NCBI RefSeq assembly: GCF_003696265.1
Contig: NZ_RFFH01000008.1
Location: 1 to 64,000 of the forward strand
Reading direction: 5' to 3'
Length of the DNA: 64,000 nt
DNA from: Nocardia stercoris
Lineage (GTDB): Bacteria > Actinomycetota > Actinomycetes > Mycobacteriales > Mycobacteriaceae
Both the position numbers and the translations under genes were made by a program. This document shows positions 32,876 through 41,488 of the stretch, piece after piece. Positions within the stretch are counted from its first letter, which is position 1. The number at the start of each line of letters is the position of its first letter. The notes under the pieces were generated by a model. The model did not search any database and had not been told where the DNA came from. It saw only the letters and a program-made list of their open reading frames with translations.

Positions 32876-33379
32876 ATGACGATCCTCGATCTCCCCACCT
32901 TCCACACCCTGCCCGACGCCGAGGCGGCACGGGCGCTGCAGTCGTGCTGCGCGGCCCCCGGGTGGGTGCGGGCGCTGACCGCGGGTCGGCCGTATCGGCG
33001 GGTGTCCGATCTGCTCGCGGTGTCCGACGCCGAGGTCGCGGCAATGTCCGATCTCGATCTGGATGTCGCCATGGCCGCGCACCCCCGCATCGGTGCGCCG
33101 CCGGAGGAAGGCGCCGCGGCGCTCGAACAGGCGGGGGTCGCCACGGCCGGCGACGACGTGCGGGCCGCGCTGGACGCGTGGAACCGCGAGTACGAGGCCG
33201 CCTTCGGGCACGTCTATCTGGTCTGTGCGTCCGGTCGTTCGGCGGCGGAGATGCTGGACGACCTCATGGCCCGGATGCGCAACACCCCCGAGGCCGAACG
33301 AGCCGTCGTGCGAGGCGAACTCGCCAAGATCAACCGAATCCGCTTGCGGCGCCTGTTCGCCGCCGAGGAGGCCCAGTGA
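32876..33379 (+). CDS. uraD: 2-oxo-4-hydroxy-4-carboxy-5-ureidoimidazoline (OHCU) decarboxylase
   Basis: A 167-residue all-helical enzyme. The catalytic His is in MAAHPRIGAPP, preceded by WVRALTAGRPYRRVSDLL; the second family block is YEAAFGHVYLVCASGRSAAE, then RMRNTPEAERAVVRGELAKI ending in RLRRLF. It converts OHCU to S-allantoin, the last step from urate. ATG at 32876 begins the conserved region; ATG 32864 would add four residues. GTGA overlap with the next gene shows coupling to HIU hydrolase, the preceding enzyme of the pathway. Confidence 0.92.
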   Translation: MTILDLPTFHTLPDAEAARALQSCCAAPGWVRALTAGRPYRRVSDLLAVSDAEVAAMSDLDLDVAMAAHPRIGAPPEEGAAALEQAGVATAGDDVRAALDAWNREYEAAFGHVYLVCASGRSAAEMLDDLMARMRNTPEAERAVVRGELAKINRIRLRRLFAAEEAQ

Positions 33380-33684
33380 CCACTCTGAGCACCCACGTCC
33401 TGGACACGACCCGCGGCCTGCCCGCCGCGGGTGTGGCGGTTGTACTGACCGACGCGGCCGGCACGATCCTGGGCACCGCGGTGACCGACGCCGACGGCCG
33501 AATCGCCGCTCTGGGTGACGAACTGCCGCCCGGCGTGTACCGGTTGCGCTTCGACACCGGCGCCTGTTTCGCGGAGACGTTCTACCCGGAGGTGGTGATC
33601 ACGTTCACGCTGGACCGGGCGCCGCACTGTCACGTGCCGCTGCTGCTGTCGCCGTTCGGGTATTCCACCTACCGGGGCAGCTGA
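33376..33684 (+). CDS. hiuH: 5-hydroxyisourate hydrolase (transthyretin-like)
   Basis: A 102-residue protein. The N-terminal signature LSTHVLDTTRGLPAAGVAV, the middle RFDTGACFAETFYPEV and the C-terminal YRGS tetrapeptide are all diagnostic of HIU hydrolase, including His7, Arg and the C-terminal catalytic Ser. It hydrolyses the product of uricase to OHCU. The GTG start overlaps uraD by four bases. A uricase gene is not seen in the window. Followed by a strong terminator. Confidence 0.94.
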   Translation: MTTLSTHVLDTTRGLPAAGVAVVLTDAAGTILGTAVTDADGRIAALGDELPPGVYRLRFDTGACFAETFYPEVVITFTLDRAPHCHVPLLLSPFGYSTYRGS

Positions 33685-33777
33685 CCGATCCGGAATGCTC
33701 CCGGCGCCGAACATCATCCGGGAGGATTTCCGGCAGCGCAGCCCACGGTCGCGTGGGTGCTGCGCGGGACTCGTCCT

Positions 33778-33836
33778 CACGCCCGGACACCTCGATCGTG
33801 CCACGACGATCGAAGTGGTTCCGGGCGTGCGTTTTT
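33778..33836 (+). terminator. Long hairpin terminator after hiuH
   Basis: CACGCCCGGA (33778-33787) pairs with TCCGGGCGTG (33820-33829); an inner arm TCGATCGT pairs with ACGATCGA and CAC with GTG. It is followed by CGTTTTT, whose T-run touches the stop codon of the convergent lipase gene at 33836. Confidence 0.85.
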
Positions 33837-34975
33837 CAGGCGAAGAGCCCCTGCATGAACGGGATCGAGTCGCGCAGTGACATGTTCACCGTGCCGCTGT
33901 GATCGGTCGGGTAGGTGCGGACCGTGACCGGCTCCCGCGCAGCGGTGAGAGTGGCTGCGAAACGCAGGGTTTCGGGGGTGACGACGTCGATGTCGAACAG
34001 GCCCTGGCCCAGGAACAGCGGCCGGTCGTAGCCGGACTCGGGCAGGCCCAGGTAGTTGTGCAGCAGCGCATGGGAATCGGGCAGGCTGCTGATCGGGCGG
34101 GCCAGCACGTCACCCAGCACCACGTGCTCGGCCACCAGTTGTTCGGCGAACGGGCCGATGCACGAGCTCTCGGCGCGGTCCACCCAGGCGCGTCCGGCGT
34201 CGGTCAGGTAGGAGTCGATGTCGAGGTCCGGATACGACGTGCGCAGGCCGGCCAGGATGTAGAGCACGTAGGCGGTGGTGTCGCCGCCGAGCGCGATCGG
34301 CGGCATGCCGGGTCCGCCGAGCTGCAGCGCGTCCTCGATGTAGGCCGGGGTGCCGGTCGCGACCGCGCCGCGGTAGTCGAGGCCGGGGCCGCCCAACTCG
34401 GTCGCGTAGCGCGCGGTGAACACCGCGGCGCCGCCGCCCTGGGACTGGCCGACGACCGCCCACCGGCGCGAGAGCGTGTCGTAGTGGCTGGTGGCGGCCC
34501 GCACGGCGTCGACCACGTTGTGGGCCTCGACCATGCCGTTCAGGTACGGGTGTTCGCCGTCGGTGCCCAGGCCCGCGTAGTCGGCGGCCACGATCGCGTA
34601 GCCCTGTCCGAGCCACGAGTCCAGGTAGGCCCAGTCGCGGCCGACCTCGGCCGGGCCGGCCACGCTGTAGGCGCACTGGTCGCCGAGGCCGATGGTGCCG
34701 TGGGCCCAGGCCAGGACGGGCCAGCCGCCGGCCGGCGGCTGGCCGGGCGGGAAGTAGACCGCGGCGCTGGCTTGGGTCGGCGCGTCACCGACGGTGGTGG
34801 TCGAGTAGAAGAACCGTTCGGAATCGACCGCGCTCGGCGGGGTCGCGACCGGCGCCAGCGGCTCGGCCGAGGCGAAGACGCCGGCTTCGCCGGTCGGCGC
34901 GGCGGTGGCGGTGGGCAGCAGGGGCGAGCAGAGTGCCACCGCGCACGCGGCGATGCCGATGAAGGTCCTGCGCAA
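33836..34975 (-). CDS. Secreted lipase/esterase (LIP family, alpha/beta hydrolase)
   Basis: A 379-residue protein with a Sec signal peptide (LRRTFIGIAACAVALCSPLL, cleavage near TAAPTG). The mature enzyme fits the LIP/triacylglycerol lipase group found in Nocardia and Rhodococcus: FFYSTTTVGDAPTQASAAVY, HGTIGLGDQCAYS, the nucleophile Ser in VVGQSQGGGAA, an Asp near FDIDVVTP, and His in TDHSGTV. It probably hydrolyses external acylglycerols or esters. TTG at 34975 with GAGGAG upstream is chosen because the signal begins there. Confidence 0.85.
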   Translation of the reverse strand: MRRTFIGIAACAVALCSPLLPTATAAPTGEAGVFASAEPLAPVATPPSAVDSERFFYSTTTVGDAPTQASAAVYFPPGQPPAGGWPVLAWAHGTIGLGDQCAYSVAGPAEVGRDWAYLDSWLGQGYAIVAADYAGLGTDGEHPYLNGMVEAHNVVDAVRAATSHYDTLSRRWAVVGQSQGGGAAVFTARYATELGGPGLDYRGAVATGTPAYIEDALQLGGPGMPPIALGGDTTAYVLYILAGLRTSYPDLDIDSYLTDAGRAWVDRAESSCIGPFAEQLVAEHVVLGDVLARPISSLPDSHALLHNYLGLPESGYDRPLFLGQGLFDIDVVTPETLRFAATLTAAREPVTVRTYPTDHSGTVNMSLRDSIPFMQGLFA

Positions 34976-35512
34976 GGACTGCTCCTCGTGGCCGGGCGCA
35001 CCGGATGGAGGATCGGCCTCGCGGGTGCGCGGAGGGTCGCGACGGATCGGCTGTGATCCGTCGTCCAGGGTGGGTCCAGTATGTCCGGCCGGGTCCGATT
35101 CCGGGGGAACCTCGGTGGTGCCGAACACATTCGAATTGTGAAGGTCCTCACACCCGGCGTGGCGTATCGCCGAAAGGGCCGGGGGTGGGTCGTTCAGTAA
35201 ACAGTACGAGCGTTACGCTAAAGCCCAGGTCAGCGCTACTCTTCAGTAGTTTTCCTGCGTGCAATCTGAGCGCAAATTTTGCAGAATTAGCAGACGCGGC
35301 TCGCAAACTAGCTGAGATTCACATAAGCAACAGGTAGACGGCACTTTTCTCGTGTGCCATCGTGTTGAAGTACACCCCAAGGGCCTAGCAACCCTGCAAA
35401 TTGCCGCTCCAGCAGAGTTCGGACCTACCGACGGCGGTTGACTGCACTTTCCGAGCAGCCAGCAGTCCCGGTCCGAGCTTGGGGCACGACCACAGAGGAA
35501 GTGGAGACAGAG
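34976..35512 (+). promoter_or_regulatory. 537-bp region with the aceA promoter and RamB-like sites
   Basis: No gene seen. Two stretches resemble the TTTGCA-centred RamB motif known from corynebacteria: AAATTTTGCAGA (35274-35285) and TGCAAATT on the other strand (35395-35402, 110 bp before aceA). A small hairpin GGCAC/GTGCC lies at 35340-35358. The region 35190-35345 is less GC-rich, as expected for a promoter. Site assignments are by eye. Confidence 0.45.
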
Positions 35513-36799
35513 ATGTCGAACGTCGGCACCCCGAGGACCGCTGCGGAGATCCAGAAGGACTGGGACACCAACCCGCGCTGGAAGGGCATCACCCGCGACT
35601 ACACCGCCGAGCAGGTCGTGAAGCTGCAGGGCTCCGTCGTCGAGGAGCACACCCTCGCCCGTCGTGGCGCCGAGATCCTCTGGGAGGGCGTGAACGGCGA
35701 CGGCTACATCAACGCCCTGGGTGCCCTCACCGGCAACATGGCGGTCCAGCAGGTCCGCGCCGGCCTGAAGGCCATCTACCTGTCCGGTTGGCAGGTCGCC
35801 GGTGACGCGAACCTCTCCGGCCACACCTACCCCGACCAGTCGCTGTACCCGGCCAACTCGGTGCCGGCCGTCGTGCGCCGCATCAACAACGCGCTGCTGC
35901 GCGCCGACGAGATCGCCGCGGTCGAGGGCGACACCTCGGTCGACAACTGGCTGGTCCCGATCGTCGCCGACGGTGAGGCCGGCTTCGGTGGCGCGCTGAA
36001 CGTCTACGAGCTGCAGAAGGCCATGATCGCCGCGGGTGCCGCCGGTACCCACTGGGAGGACCAGCTGGCCTCGGAGAAGAAGTGCGGCCACCTCGGTGGC
36101 AAGGTGCTGATCCCCACCCAGCAGCACATCCGCACCCTGACCTCGGCCCGTCTGGCCGCCGACGTCGCCAACACCCCCACCGTGGTCATCGCGCGTACCG
36201 ACGCCGAGGCCGCCACCCTGATCACCTCCGACGTGGACGACCGCGACAAGCAGTTCGTCACCGGTGAGCGCACCGCCGAGGGCTTCTACCACGTGCAGAA
36301 GGGCATCGAGCCCTGCATCGCGCGTGCCAAGGCCTACGCGCCCTACGCCGACATGATCTGGATGGAGACCGGTGTTCCGGACCTCGAGGTCGCTCGCAAG
36401 TTCGCCGAGGCCGTCAAGGCCGACTTCCCGGACCAGCTGCTGAGCTACAACTGCTCGCCGTCGTTCAACTGGAAGTCGCACCTGGACGACGCCACCATCG
36501 CGAAGTTCCAGCGCGAGCTGGGCGCCATGGGCTTCAAGTTCCAGTTCATCACCCTGGCCGGCTTCCACGCCCTCAACTACTCCATGTTCGACCTGGCCTA
36601 CGGCTACGCCCGCGAGGGCATGACCGCCTACGTCGACCTGCAGGAGCGCGAGTTCGCGGCCGAGGCCCGTGGCTACACCGCCACCAAGCACCAGCGTGAG
36701 GTCGGTGCCGGCTACTTCGACACCATCGCCACCACCGTCGACCCCAACACCAGCACCGCTGCGCTGAAGGGTTCGACCGAAGAGGGTCAGTTCCACTGA
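35513..36799 (+). CDS. aceA: Isocitrate lyase
   Basis: A 428-residue enzyme, the same length as M. tuberculosis Icl1. The catalytic signature KKCGHLGGKVLIPT (Cys about 191) is intact, as are PLNWxxPLIADGEAGFGG-type WLVPIVADGEAGFGGALNVY, VIARTDAEAATLI and YNCSPSFNWKS. It splits isocitrate into glyoxylate and succinate in the glyoxylate bypass, needed for growth on acetate and fatty acids. ATG at 35513 follows a GGAGACAGAG site. It sits upstream of the beta-oxidation gene fadB2, as in mycobacteria, and is probably regulated by RamB. Confidence 0.97.
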   Translation: MSNVGTPRTAAEIQKDWDTNPRWKGITRDYTAEQVVKLQGSVVEEHTLARRGAEILWEGVNGDGYINALGALTGNMAVQQVRAGLKAIYLSGWQVAGDANLSGHTYPDQSLYPANSVPAVVRRINNALLRADEIAAVEGDTSVDNWLVPIVADGEAGFGGALNVYELQKAMIAAGAAGTHWEDQLASEKKCGHLGGKVLIPTQQHIRTLTSARLAADVANTPTVVIARTDAEAATLITSDVDDRDKQFVTGERTAEGFYHVQKGIEPCIARAKAYAPYADMIWMETGVPDLEVARKFAEAVKADFPDQLLSYNCSPSFNWKSHLDDATIAKFQRELGAMGFKFQFITLAGFHALNYSMFDLAYGYAREGMTAYVDLQEREFAAEARGYTATKHQREVGAGYFDTIATTVDPNTSTAALKGSTEEGQFH

Positions 36800-37118
36800 T
36801 CCCGGGGTTGCGGGTGCCTCGACCGGCGCCCGCATCCGGTCGGAATCGCGAGGTTCCGATGTGACCGAATGAGACGGTCACCGCATAACGTGTAGACCGT
36901 CGACGGTTGCCTTCGGGCGCCGTCGGCGGTCTCCGTGCATAAGAGCAGATGAACGAATGCCGAGGATGACGCGATCATCCGAGGCGCCAACCGATTTCGC
37001 GGGATCCGGGGTAATCCACCCGGGGACGACCGAAATAGGTCCGGCATCCAAAAGCGGGCGCGGGTGCCGGACTTCAACGGCAATCAGCCGTCCGCAAAAA
37101 TCGCGGAGAGGCGGGACA
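36800..37118. other. 319-bp gap after aceA with two hairpins
   Basis: TGCGGGTGCC/GGCGCCCGCA (36809-36833, one G-T pair) and AGACCGTCGACGG/CCGTCGGCGGTCT (36894-36932, one mismatch) are candidate terminators for aceA. Neither has a T-run. The rest should carry the fadB2 promoter; no gene seen. Confidence 0.45.
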
Positions 37119-37979
37119 GTGAGCGAGAAGATTCAGCGCGTCGGCATCATCGGCGCCGGACAGATGGGCGCCGGGATCGCGGAGGTGTGCGCGCGGGCGC
37201 ACGTCGACGTACTCGTTTTCGAACAGTCGCGGGAGCTGGCGGCAGCCGGCCGCGCTCGCATCCTGCGGTCGCTCGACCGCGGTGTGTCCAGCGGCAAGAT
37301 CACCGAGCGCGAGCGGGAGCAGACCGCGTGGCGGCTCCGGTTCACCTCCGACCTGGGCGATTTCGCCGACCGGCAGCTGGTCGTCGAGGCCGTGCTGGAG
37401 AGCGAGGAGGTCAAGACCGCGATCTTCGCCGAGCTCGACAAGATCGTCACCGACCCGCAGGCCGTGCTGGCCTCCAACACCTCGTCCATCCCGATCATGA
37501 AGATCGCCGTGGCCACCGAGAACCCGGAACGGGTCGTGGGCATGCACTTCTTCAACCCGGTGCCGGTGCTGCCGCTGGTCGAGCTGATCACCACCCTCAA
37601 GACCAGCGAGACCGTCGCCAAGCGCGCCGAGTCCTTCGCCGCCGACGTGCTCGGCAAGCAGGTCGTGCGTTCCGCCGACCGCTCCGGTTTCGTGGTGAAC
37701 GCGCTGCTCGTGCCCTACCTGCTGTCCGCGATCCGCATGGTCGAATCCGGTTTCGCCACCAAGGAAGACGTCGACAAGGCCATGGTGCTGGGCTGTGCGC
37801 ACCCGATGGGCCCGCTCGCCCTCACCGACCTGGTCGGCCTGGACACGGTGAAATCGATCGCCGACTCCATGTACACCGAGTTCAAGGAGCCGCTGTACTC
37901 GGCGCCGCCGCTGCTGCTGCGCATGGTCGAGGCGGGGCTGCTCGGCAAGAAGTCCGGCGCAGGCTTCTACCAGTACTAG
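37119..37979 (+). CDS. fadB2: 3-hydroxybutyryl-CoA dehydrogenase
   Basis: A 286-residue enzyme. The NAD-binding GAGQMGAGIAEVCARA is at residues 10-25, LASNTSSIPIMKIA carries the conserved Asn/Ser, the catalytic His-Glu pair is in GMHFFNPVPVLPLVELI, and the C-terminal domain has RSGFVVNALLVPYL and ends GKKSGAGFYQY. It oxidises 3-hydroxyacyl-CoA of short chain length. Length and position after aceA match Rv0468 (fadB2). The GTG at 37119 has GGAGAG upstream. Confidence 0.95.
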   Translation: MSEKIQRVGIIGAGQMGAGIAEVCARAHVDVLVFEQSRELAAAGRARILRSLDRGVSSGKITEREREQTAWRLRFTSDLGDFADRQLVVEAVLESEEVKTAIFAELDKIVTDPQAVLASNTSSIPIMKIAVATENPERVVGMHFFNPVPVLPLVELITTLKTSETVAKRAESFAADVLGKQVVRSADRSGFVVNALLVPYLLSAIRMVESGFATKEDVDKAMVLGCAHPMGPLALTDLVGLDTVKSIADSMYTEFKEPLYSAPPLLLRMVEAGLLGKKSGAGFYQY

Positions 37980-38302
37980 GCTCCCCCGCCTCTCCGCGTT
38001 TTTTGCGGGTGGCTGGGAGCCGTGGATGATCGGGCAGCCGTGGCGGCGGTGGGGTGCCGTTACCTACTTTGGGCGTCCCCGGTGAGTTACCCGGCCCGCA
38101 CGAGATCAGTTGTCACGATCGGCAGCCTGTGGTTGCCGGTGTGACGGGCTTTGCGGGCCAGGTGGTGGTCGGGGTTGTCCTGGTCCTCAACTGACACGAT
38201 GGGATGTGCGGCCGTGTGCATCGTGTCGGCTGTGGAGTGTTTCCAGGCATAAGCTGCAGTCAGGTCGTAACCGACCGGGCAGTGTGGAAGGGAGTTTCCC
38301 TC
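37980..38302. other. 323-bp gap before the MetE-like gene
   Basis: It begins with a possible fadB2 terminator: GGCTCCC (37979-37985) pairing with GGGAGCC (38015-38021) around CCGC-TTTTTT-GCGG. The remainder should contain the promoter of the MetE-like gene. I looked for a cobalamin riboswitch (B12 box) and did not see one. AAGGGAG before the ATG is the likely ribosome site. Confidence 0.4.
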
Positions 38303-40624
38303 ATGGTCAATGTCGCCGACGGATTCGGGTCGAGCATTCTCGGCTATCCGCGGATCGGGCACCATCGCGAGCTCAAGCGCGCGCTGGAGGCATACTGGCA
38401 CGGGACGCTGTCCCGCGACGAGCTGGTAGCCGTAGGCCGCGAGATCCAGGAGACCCAGTTCAGTGAACTGGCGGCCACCGGTCTGACCCAGGTACCGGGC
38501 AACACCTTCTCCTTCTACGACCATGTCCTCGACAACGCGCTGCTGTTCGGTGCCGTGCCGAGCCGGTTCGAGCCGTTCCGCGAGGGCATGGACCCGCTCG
38601 ACTTCTACTTCCTGATGGCGCGCGGCAACCCGGATCTGCCGCCGTTGGAGTTGGTGCGCCTGCTGGGCACCAACTACCACTACCGTCAGCCCGAGCTCGA
38701 GGCCGACACCGAGTTCTCGCTGCACCCCGAGGCCCTGCTCGACGAGTGGGACCGGGCGCGGGAGCGCGGGATCGAGCTGCGGCCGGTCATGCTGGGCCCG
38801 GTGTCGCTGCTGTTGCTGTCCAAGGCCGGCAACGTGCCCGGTGAGACGCCGTTCGACCGGCTGTCGCTGCTGGACAAACTGCTGCCGGTGTACGAGGAGC
38901 TGTTCGAGATCCTGGCCAAGCGCGGGTCGACCTGCGTGCAGCTGGACGAGCCGTGCTTCACCGCCGAACGCACCCCGCGGGAACTGGCGGCCTTCGCGGC
39001 CGCCTATCAGCGGCTGTCGACCGCGCCGCTGCGCCCGCGCATCCTGGTCACCGGTCAGTACGGCAATTTCGGTGAGGCTCTGCGCATTCTGGCCGCCTCG
39101 CAGGTGGAGGCGATCGGGCTCGACCTGACCGCGTACCGGATCTCGCCCGAGGAACTGGCCGAGATCCCGGGTATCCGCCGCAAGCGGCTGTACGCGGGGG
39201 TCATCAGCGGCACCAACGTGTGGCGCGCCGACCGCTATGTGACGCTGCAGTACCTGGATTCGCTGTCGAAGGTGTGCCCGGACATGGTGGTGTCCACCGG
39301 TACCACGCTGCTGCACGTGCCCTACGACCTGCTCGTGGAGTACGAACTCGACGGCCATGTGGCCGACCGCCTCGCCTTCGCGAAACAGAAGGTGCTGGAA
39401 GTGGTTTCGCTGGCGAAAGCGCTGACCGAGGGCCCGTCCGAGAAGTGGCGCAAGCGGCCCACTTCCGTGCACTTCAAGCAGAAACACGCGGTGCGGCAAC
39501 GGGTCTACGCGCTCACCCCGCAGATGCGCGAGCGCGAGCCCTACGCGGAACGCCGCCTCGCGCAGCAGGCCGCGCTGCCGCTGCCGCCGGTCCCGGCCAC
39601 CACGCTCGGTTCGTTCCCGCAGACCGACGCGGCCCGGCAGGCCCGCTACGACCACGAGCAGGGACGGCTCTCGGATGCCGAGTACCGCAAGCGGATCGAG
39701 TCCGAGATCGAGGCCACGATCCGGCTGCAGGAGGACATCGGCCTCGACGTGCTGGTGCACGGCGAGCACGAACGCAACGACATGGTGCAGTTCTTCGCCG
39801 AACAGCTGGACGGATTCGCCACCACCCACTTCGGCTGGGTGCAGGCCTACGGTTCGCGCTGTGTGCGGCCGCCGATCCTCTACGGCGACGTGGAGCGGCC
39901 GGCGCCGATGTCGGTGTCCTGGGTGACCTTCGCCCAATCGCTCACCGACAAGCCGGTGAAGGGCATCGTGACCGGGCCGGTCACCATGGTGGCGCGTTCG
40001 TTCGTGCGCCAGGACCAGCCGCTGTACGAGACCGCCGACCAGGTGGCGCTGGCCGTGCGGGACGAGGTCGCGGATCTGGAGAAGGCCGGGGTGCGCATCA
40101 TCCAGGTCGACGAGCCGGCCATCCGGGAGCTGCTGCCGCTGCGCCCCGACGGGCGCTCGGAGTACCTGCGGTGGGCGGTCAACGCGTTCAAACTGGCCAC
40201 CTCGGGTGTGCGGCCGGAAACCCAGATCCACACGCACATCGCCTATTCCGCGCTCGCCGAGATCGTCGCCGCGATCGAGGAACTCGACGCCGACGTGACC
40301 GCGATCGTCGCCACACGTTCGATCGAATGGGTGGTGGACGCCCTGCAACACGACGCCCGCGAGGGCCACGGCCTATCGCACGGTGTGGGTCCCGGTGTGT
40401 ACGAGAGCCGTTCGGCCCGCATCCCCGATATCGACGAGTTCGACGAACTGCTCAGTGCGGCAGCCACGGTGATCTCGCCGGACCGGTTGTGGGCCAACCC
40501 GGACGGTGGGTTGAAGACCAGGCACTACTGGCAGCTCGACCCGTCACTGCGGAACATGGTCGCGGCGGCGCGGCGCGTGCGGCGCCGGGCCGTGGCGGCC
40601 GAAACGGGCGCCGCGGCGGTGTGA
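38303..40624 (+). CDS. MetE-like protein lacking the zinc ligands
   Basis: A 773-residue homologue of cobalamin-independent methionine synthase with both barrels: N-terminal LGYPRIGHHRELKRALEAYW (about 13-32) and C-terminal TLGSFPQTDAAR, VHGEHERNDMVQFF, KGIVTGPVTM and IIQVDEPAIRE. The active site is not intact. Of the four E. coli zinc ligands only the His is kept (His645): Cys643 corresponds to Ala647 (HTHIAYS), Glu665 to Val669 and Cys726 to Gly735 (NPDGGLKTR). The His of the conserved D-I-H-S-P motif is Arg703. It is unlikely to bind zinc-homocysteine as MetE does, so a changed reaction, or a binding or regulatory role, is inferred. A methyltransferase gene follows 31 bases later. Confidence 0.85.
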   Translation: MVNVADGFGSSILGYPRIGHHRELKRALEAYWHGTLSRDELVAVGREIQETQFSELAATGLTQVPGNTFSFYDHVLDNALLFGAVPSRFEPFREGMDPLDFYFLMARGNPDLPPLELVRLLGTNYHYRQPELEADTEFSLHPEALLDEWDRARERGIELRPVMLGPVSLLLLSKAGNVPGETPFDRLSLLDKLLPVYEELFEILAKRGSTCVQLDEPCFTAERTPRELAAFAAAYQRLSTAPLRPRILVTGQYGNFGEALRILAASQVEAIGLDLTAYRISPEELAEIPGIRRKRLYAGVISGTNVWRADRYVTLQYLDSLSKVCPDMVVSTGTTLLHVPYDLLVEYELDGHVADRLAFAKQKVLEVVSLAKALTEGPSEKWRKRPTSVHFKQKHAVRQRVYALTPQMREREPYAERRLAQQAALPLPPVPATTLGSFPQTDAARQARYDHEQGRLSDAEYRKRIESEIEATIRLQEDIGLDVLVHGEHERNDMVQFFAEQLDGFATTHFGWVQAYGSRCVRPPILYGDVERPAPMSVSWVTFAQSLTDKPVKGIVTGPVTMVARSFVRQDQPLYETADQVALAVRDEVADLEKAGVRIIQVDEPAIRELLPLRPDGRSEYLRWAVNAFKLATSGVRPETQIHTHIAYSALAEIVAAIEELDADVTAIVATRSIEWVVDALQHDAREGHGLSHGVGPGVYESRSARIPDIDEFDELLSAAATVISPDRLWANPDGGLKTRHYWQLDPSLRNMVAAARRVRRRAVAAETGAAAV

Positions 40625-40655
40625 TTCGGCCGGAGTCGGCGGTACTCTCGGCCGG

Positions 40656-41300
40656 GTGTTCGAGAACGACCGTGTCGCAGCGGCTTACGACGATCTTGCC
40701 GAGCTCTATGCCGAATTCACGCTCGATGCGTTGACGGCCAGGCCGTTCGACCGGGTGTTGATCGATGCCTTCGCCGAGCTGGCGGCCGGGACGGGGCTGC
40801 CGGTGGTCGATGCGGGGTGCGGGCCGGGGTACGTGACCGCGCATCTGGCCGGGCTCGGATTGGCCGTGTCCGGGGTGGACATCTCCGCGGAGCTGCTGGC
40901 CATCGCGCGCGGTCGTTACCCGGACCTGCGGTTCGAGCAGAAATCGTGGGACGCGCTGGACGCCGGGACGGGTGAGCTCGGTGGTGTGCTGGCGTGGTAT
41001 TCGCTGATCCACACCGCGCCGGAGCGAATTCCGTTGGCACTGGAGGAGTTTCATCGGGTGTTGGCGCCCGGTGGCGCGTTTCTGACCGGATTCCAGGCGG
41101 CCGACCCGGGGCACGACGTGCAGCCGTTCGATCACCGGGTGACGCTCGCATACCGTTGGGCGCCTGAGCATTTCGCGACAGTGGTCGCAGCGGCGGGGTT
41201 CCGGGTCGTGGCGGTGGTCACCTGCCCGGAGGCCCCGGGTCTGCGCTTCCCGCAGGGGTATGTGCTCGCGGCCAAAGCGGAAGATCGCACCGCTGACTGA
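40656..41300 (+). CDS. Class I SAM-dependent methyltransferase
   Basis: A 214-residue Rossmann-fold methyltransferase. Motif I is VVDAGCGPGYVTAHL (residues about 49-63), the acidic residue follows in VSGVDISAELLAIAR, and post-motif strands are LGGVLAWYSLIHTAP and VLAPGGAFLTGFQ. Substrate unknown. GTG start at 40656, 31 bases after the MetE-like stop, so both may be on one transcript and act on related methylated compounds (inference). Confidence 0.88.
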   Translation: MFENDRVAAAYDDLAELYAEFTLDALTARPFDRVLIDAFAELAAGTGLPVVDAGCGPGYVTAHLAGLGLAVSGVDISAELLAIARGRYPDLRFEQKSWDALDAGTGELGGVLAWYSLIHTAPERIPLALEEFHRVLAPGGAFLTGFQAADPGHDVQPFDHRVTLAYRWAPEHFATVVAAAGFRVVAVVTCPEAPGLRFPQGYVLAAKAEDRTAD

Positions 41301-41488
41301 TTGCCTCGGTTCGCGGCATCCGGCCGCGTCGCATCGCGTGCCGAGCACACTGAGCGAAGCGCGACGACTTCCGCTTTCGCGGCGGCGGTCGGGCCGCGGA
41401 TCGCCGCGCCGGTGTCGGGCCGGTGTCCCGTTACCGTGGCACGCTTTCCGTGATCCGGTACTTCCCACCACCCAGCAGAGGACAGCCG

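Noticed and set aside
37980..38302. Cobalamin riboswitch before the MetE-like gene
   Set aside because: Expected for metE in many actinobacteria, but no B12-box-like core or suitable helices were found by eye.
38087..40369. Long minus-strand open frame opposite the MetE-like gene
   Set aside because: His/Arg/Gly-rich composition and no motifs; the plus strand has clear MetE homology across its whole length.
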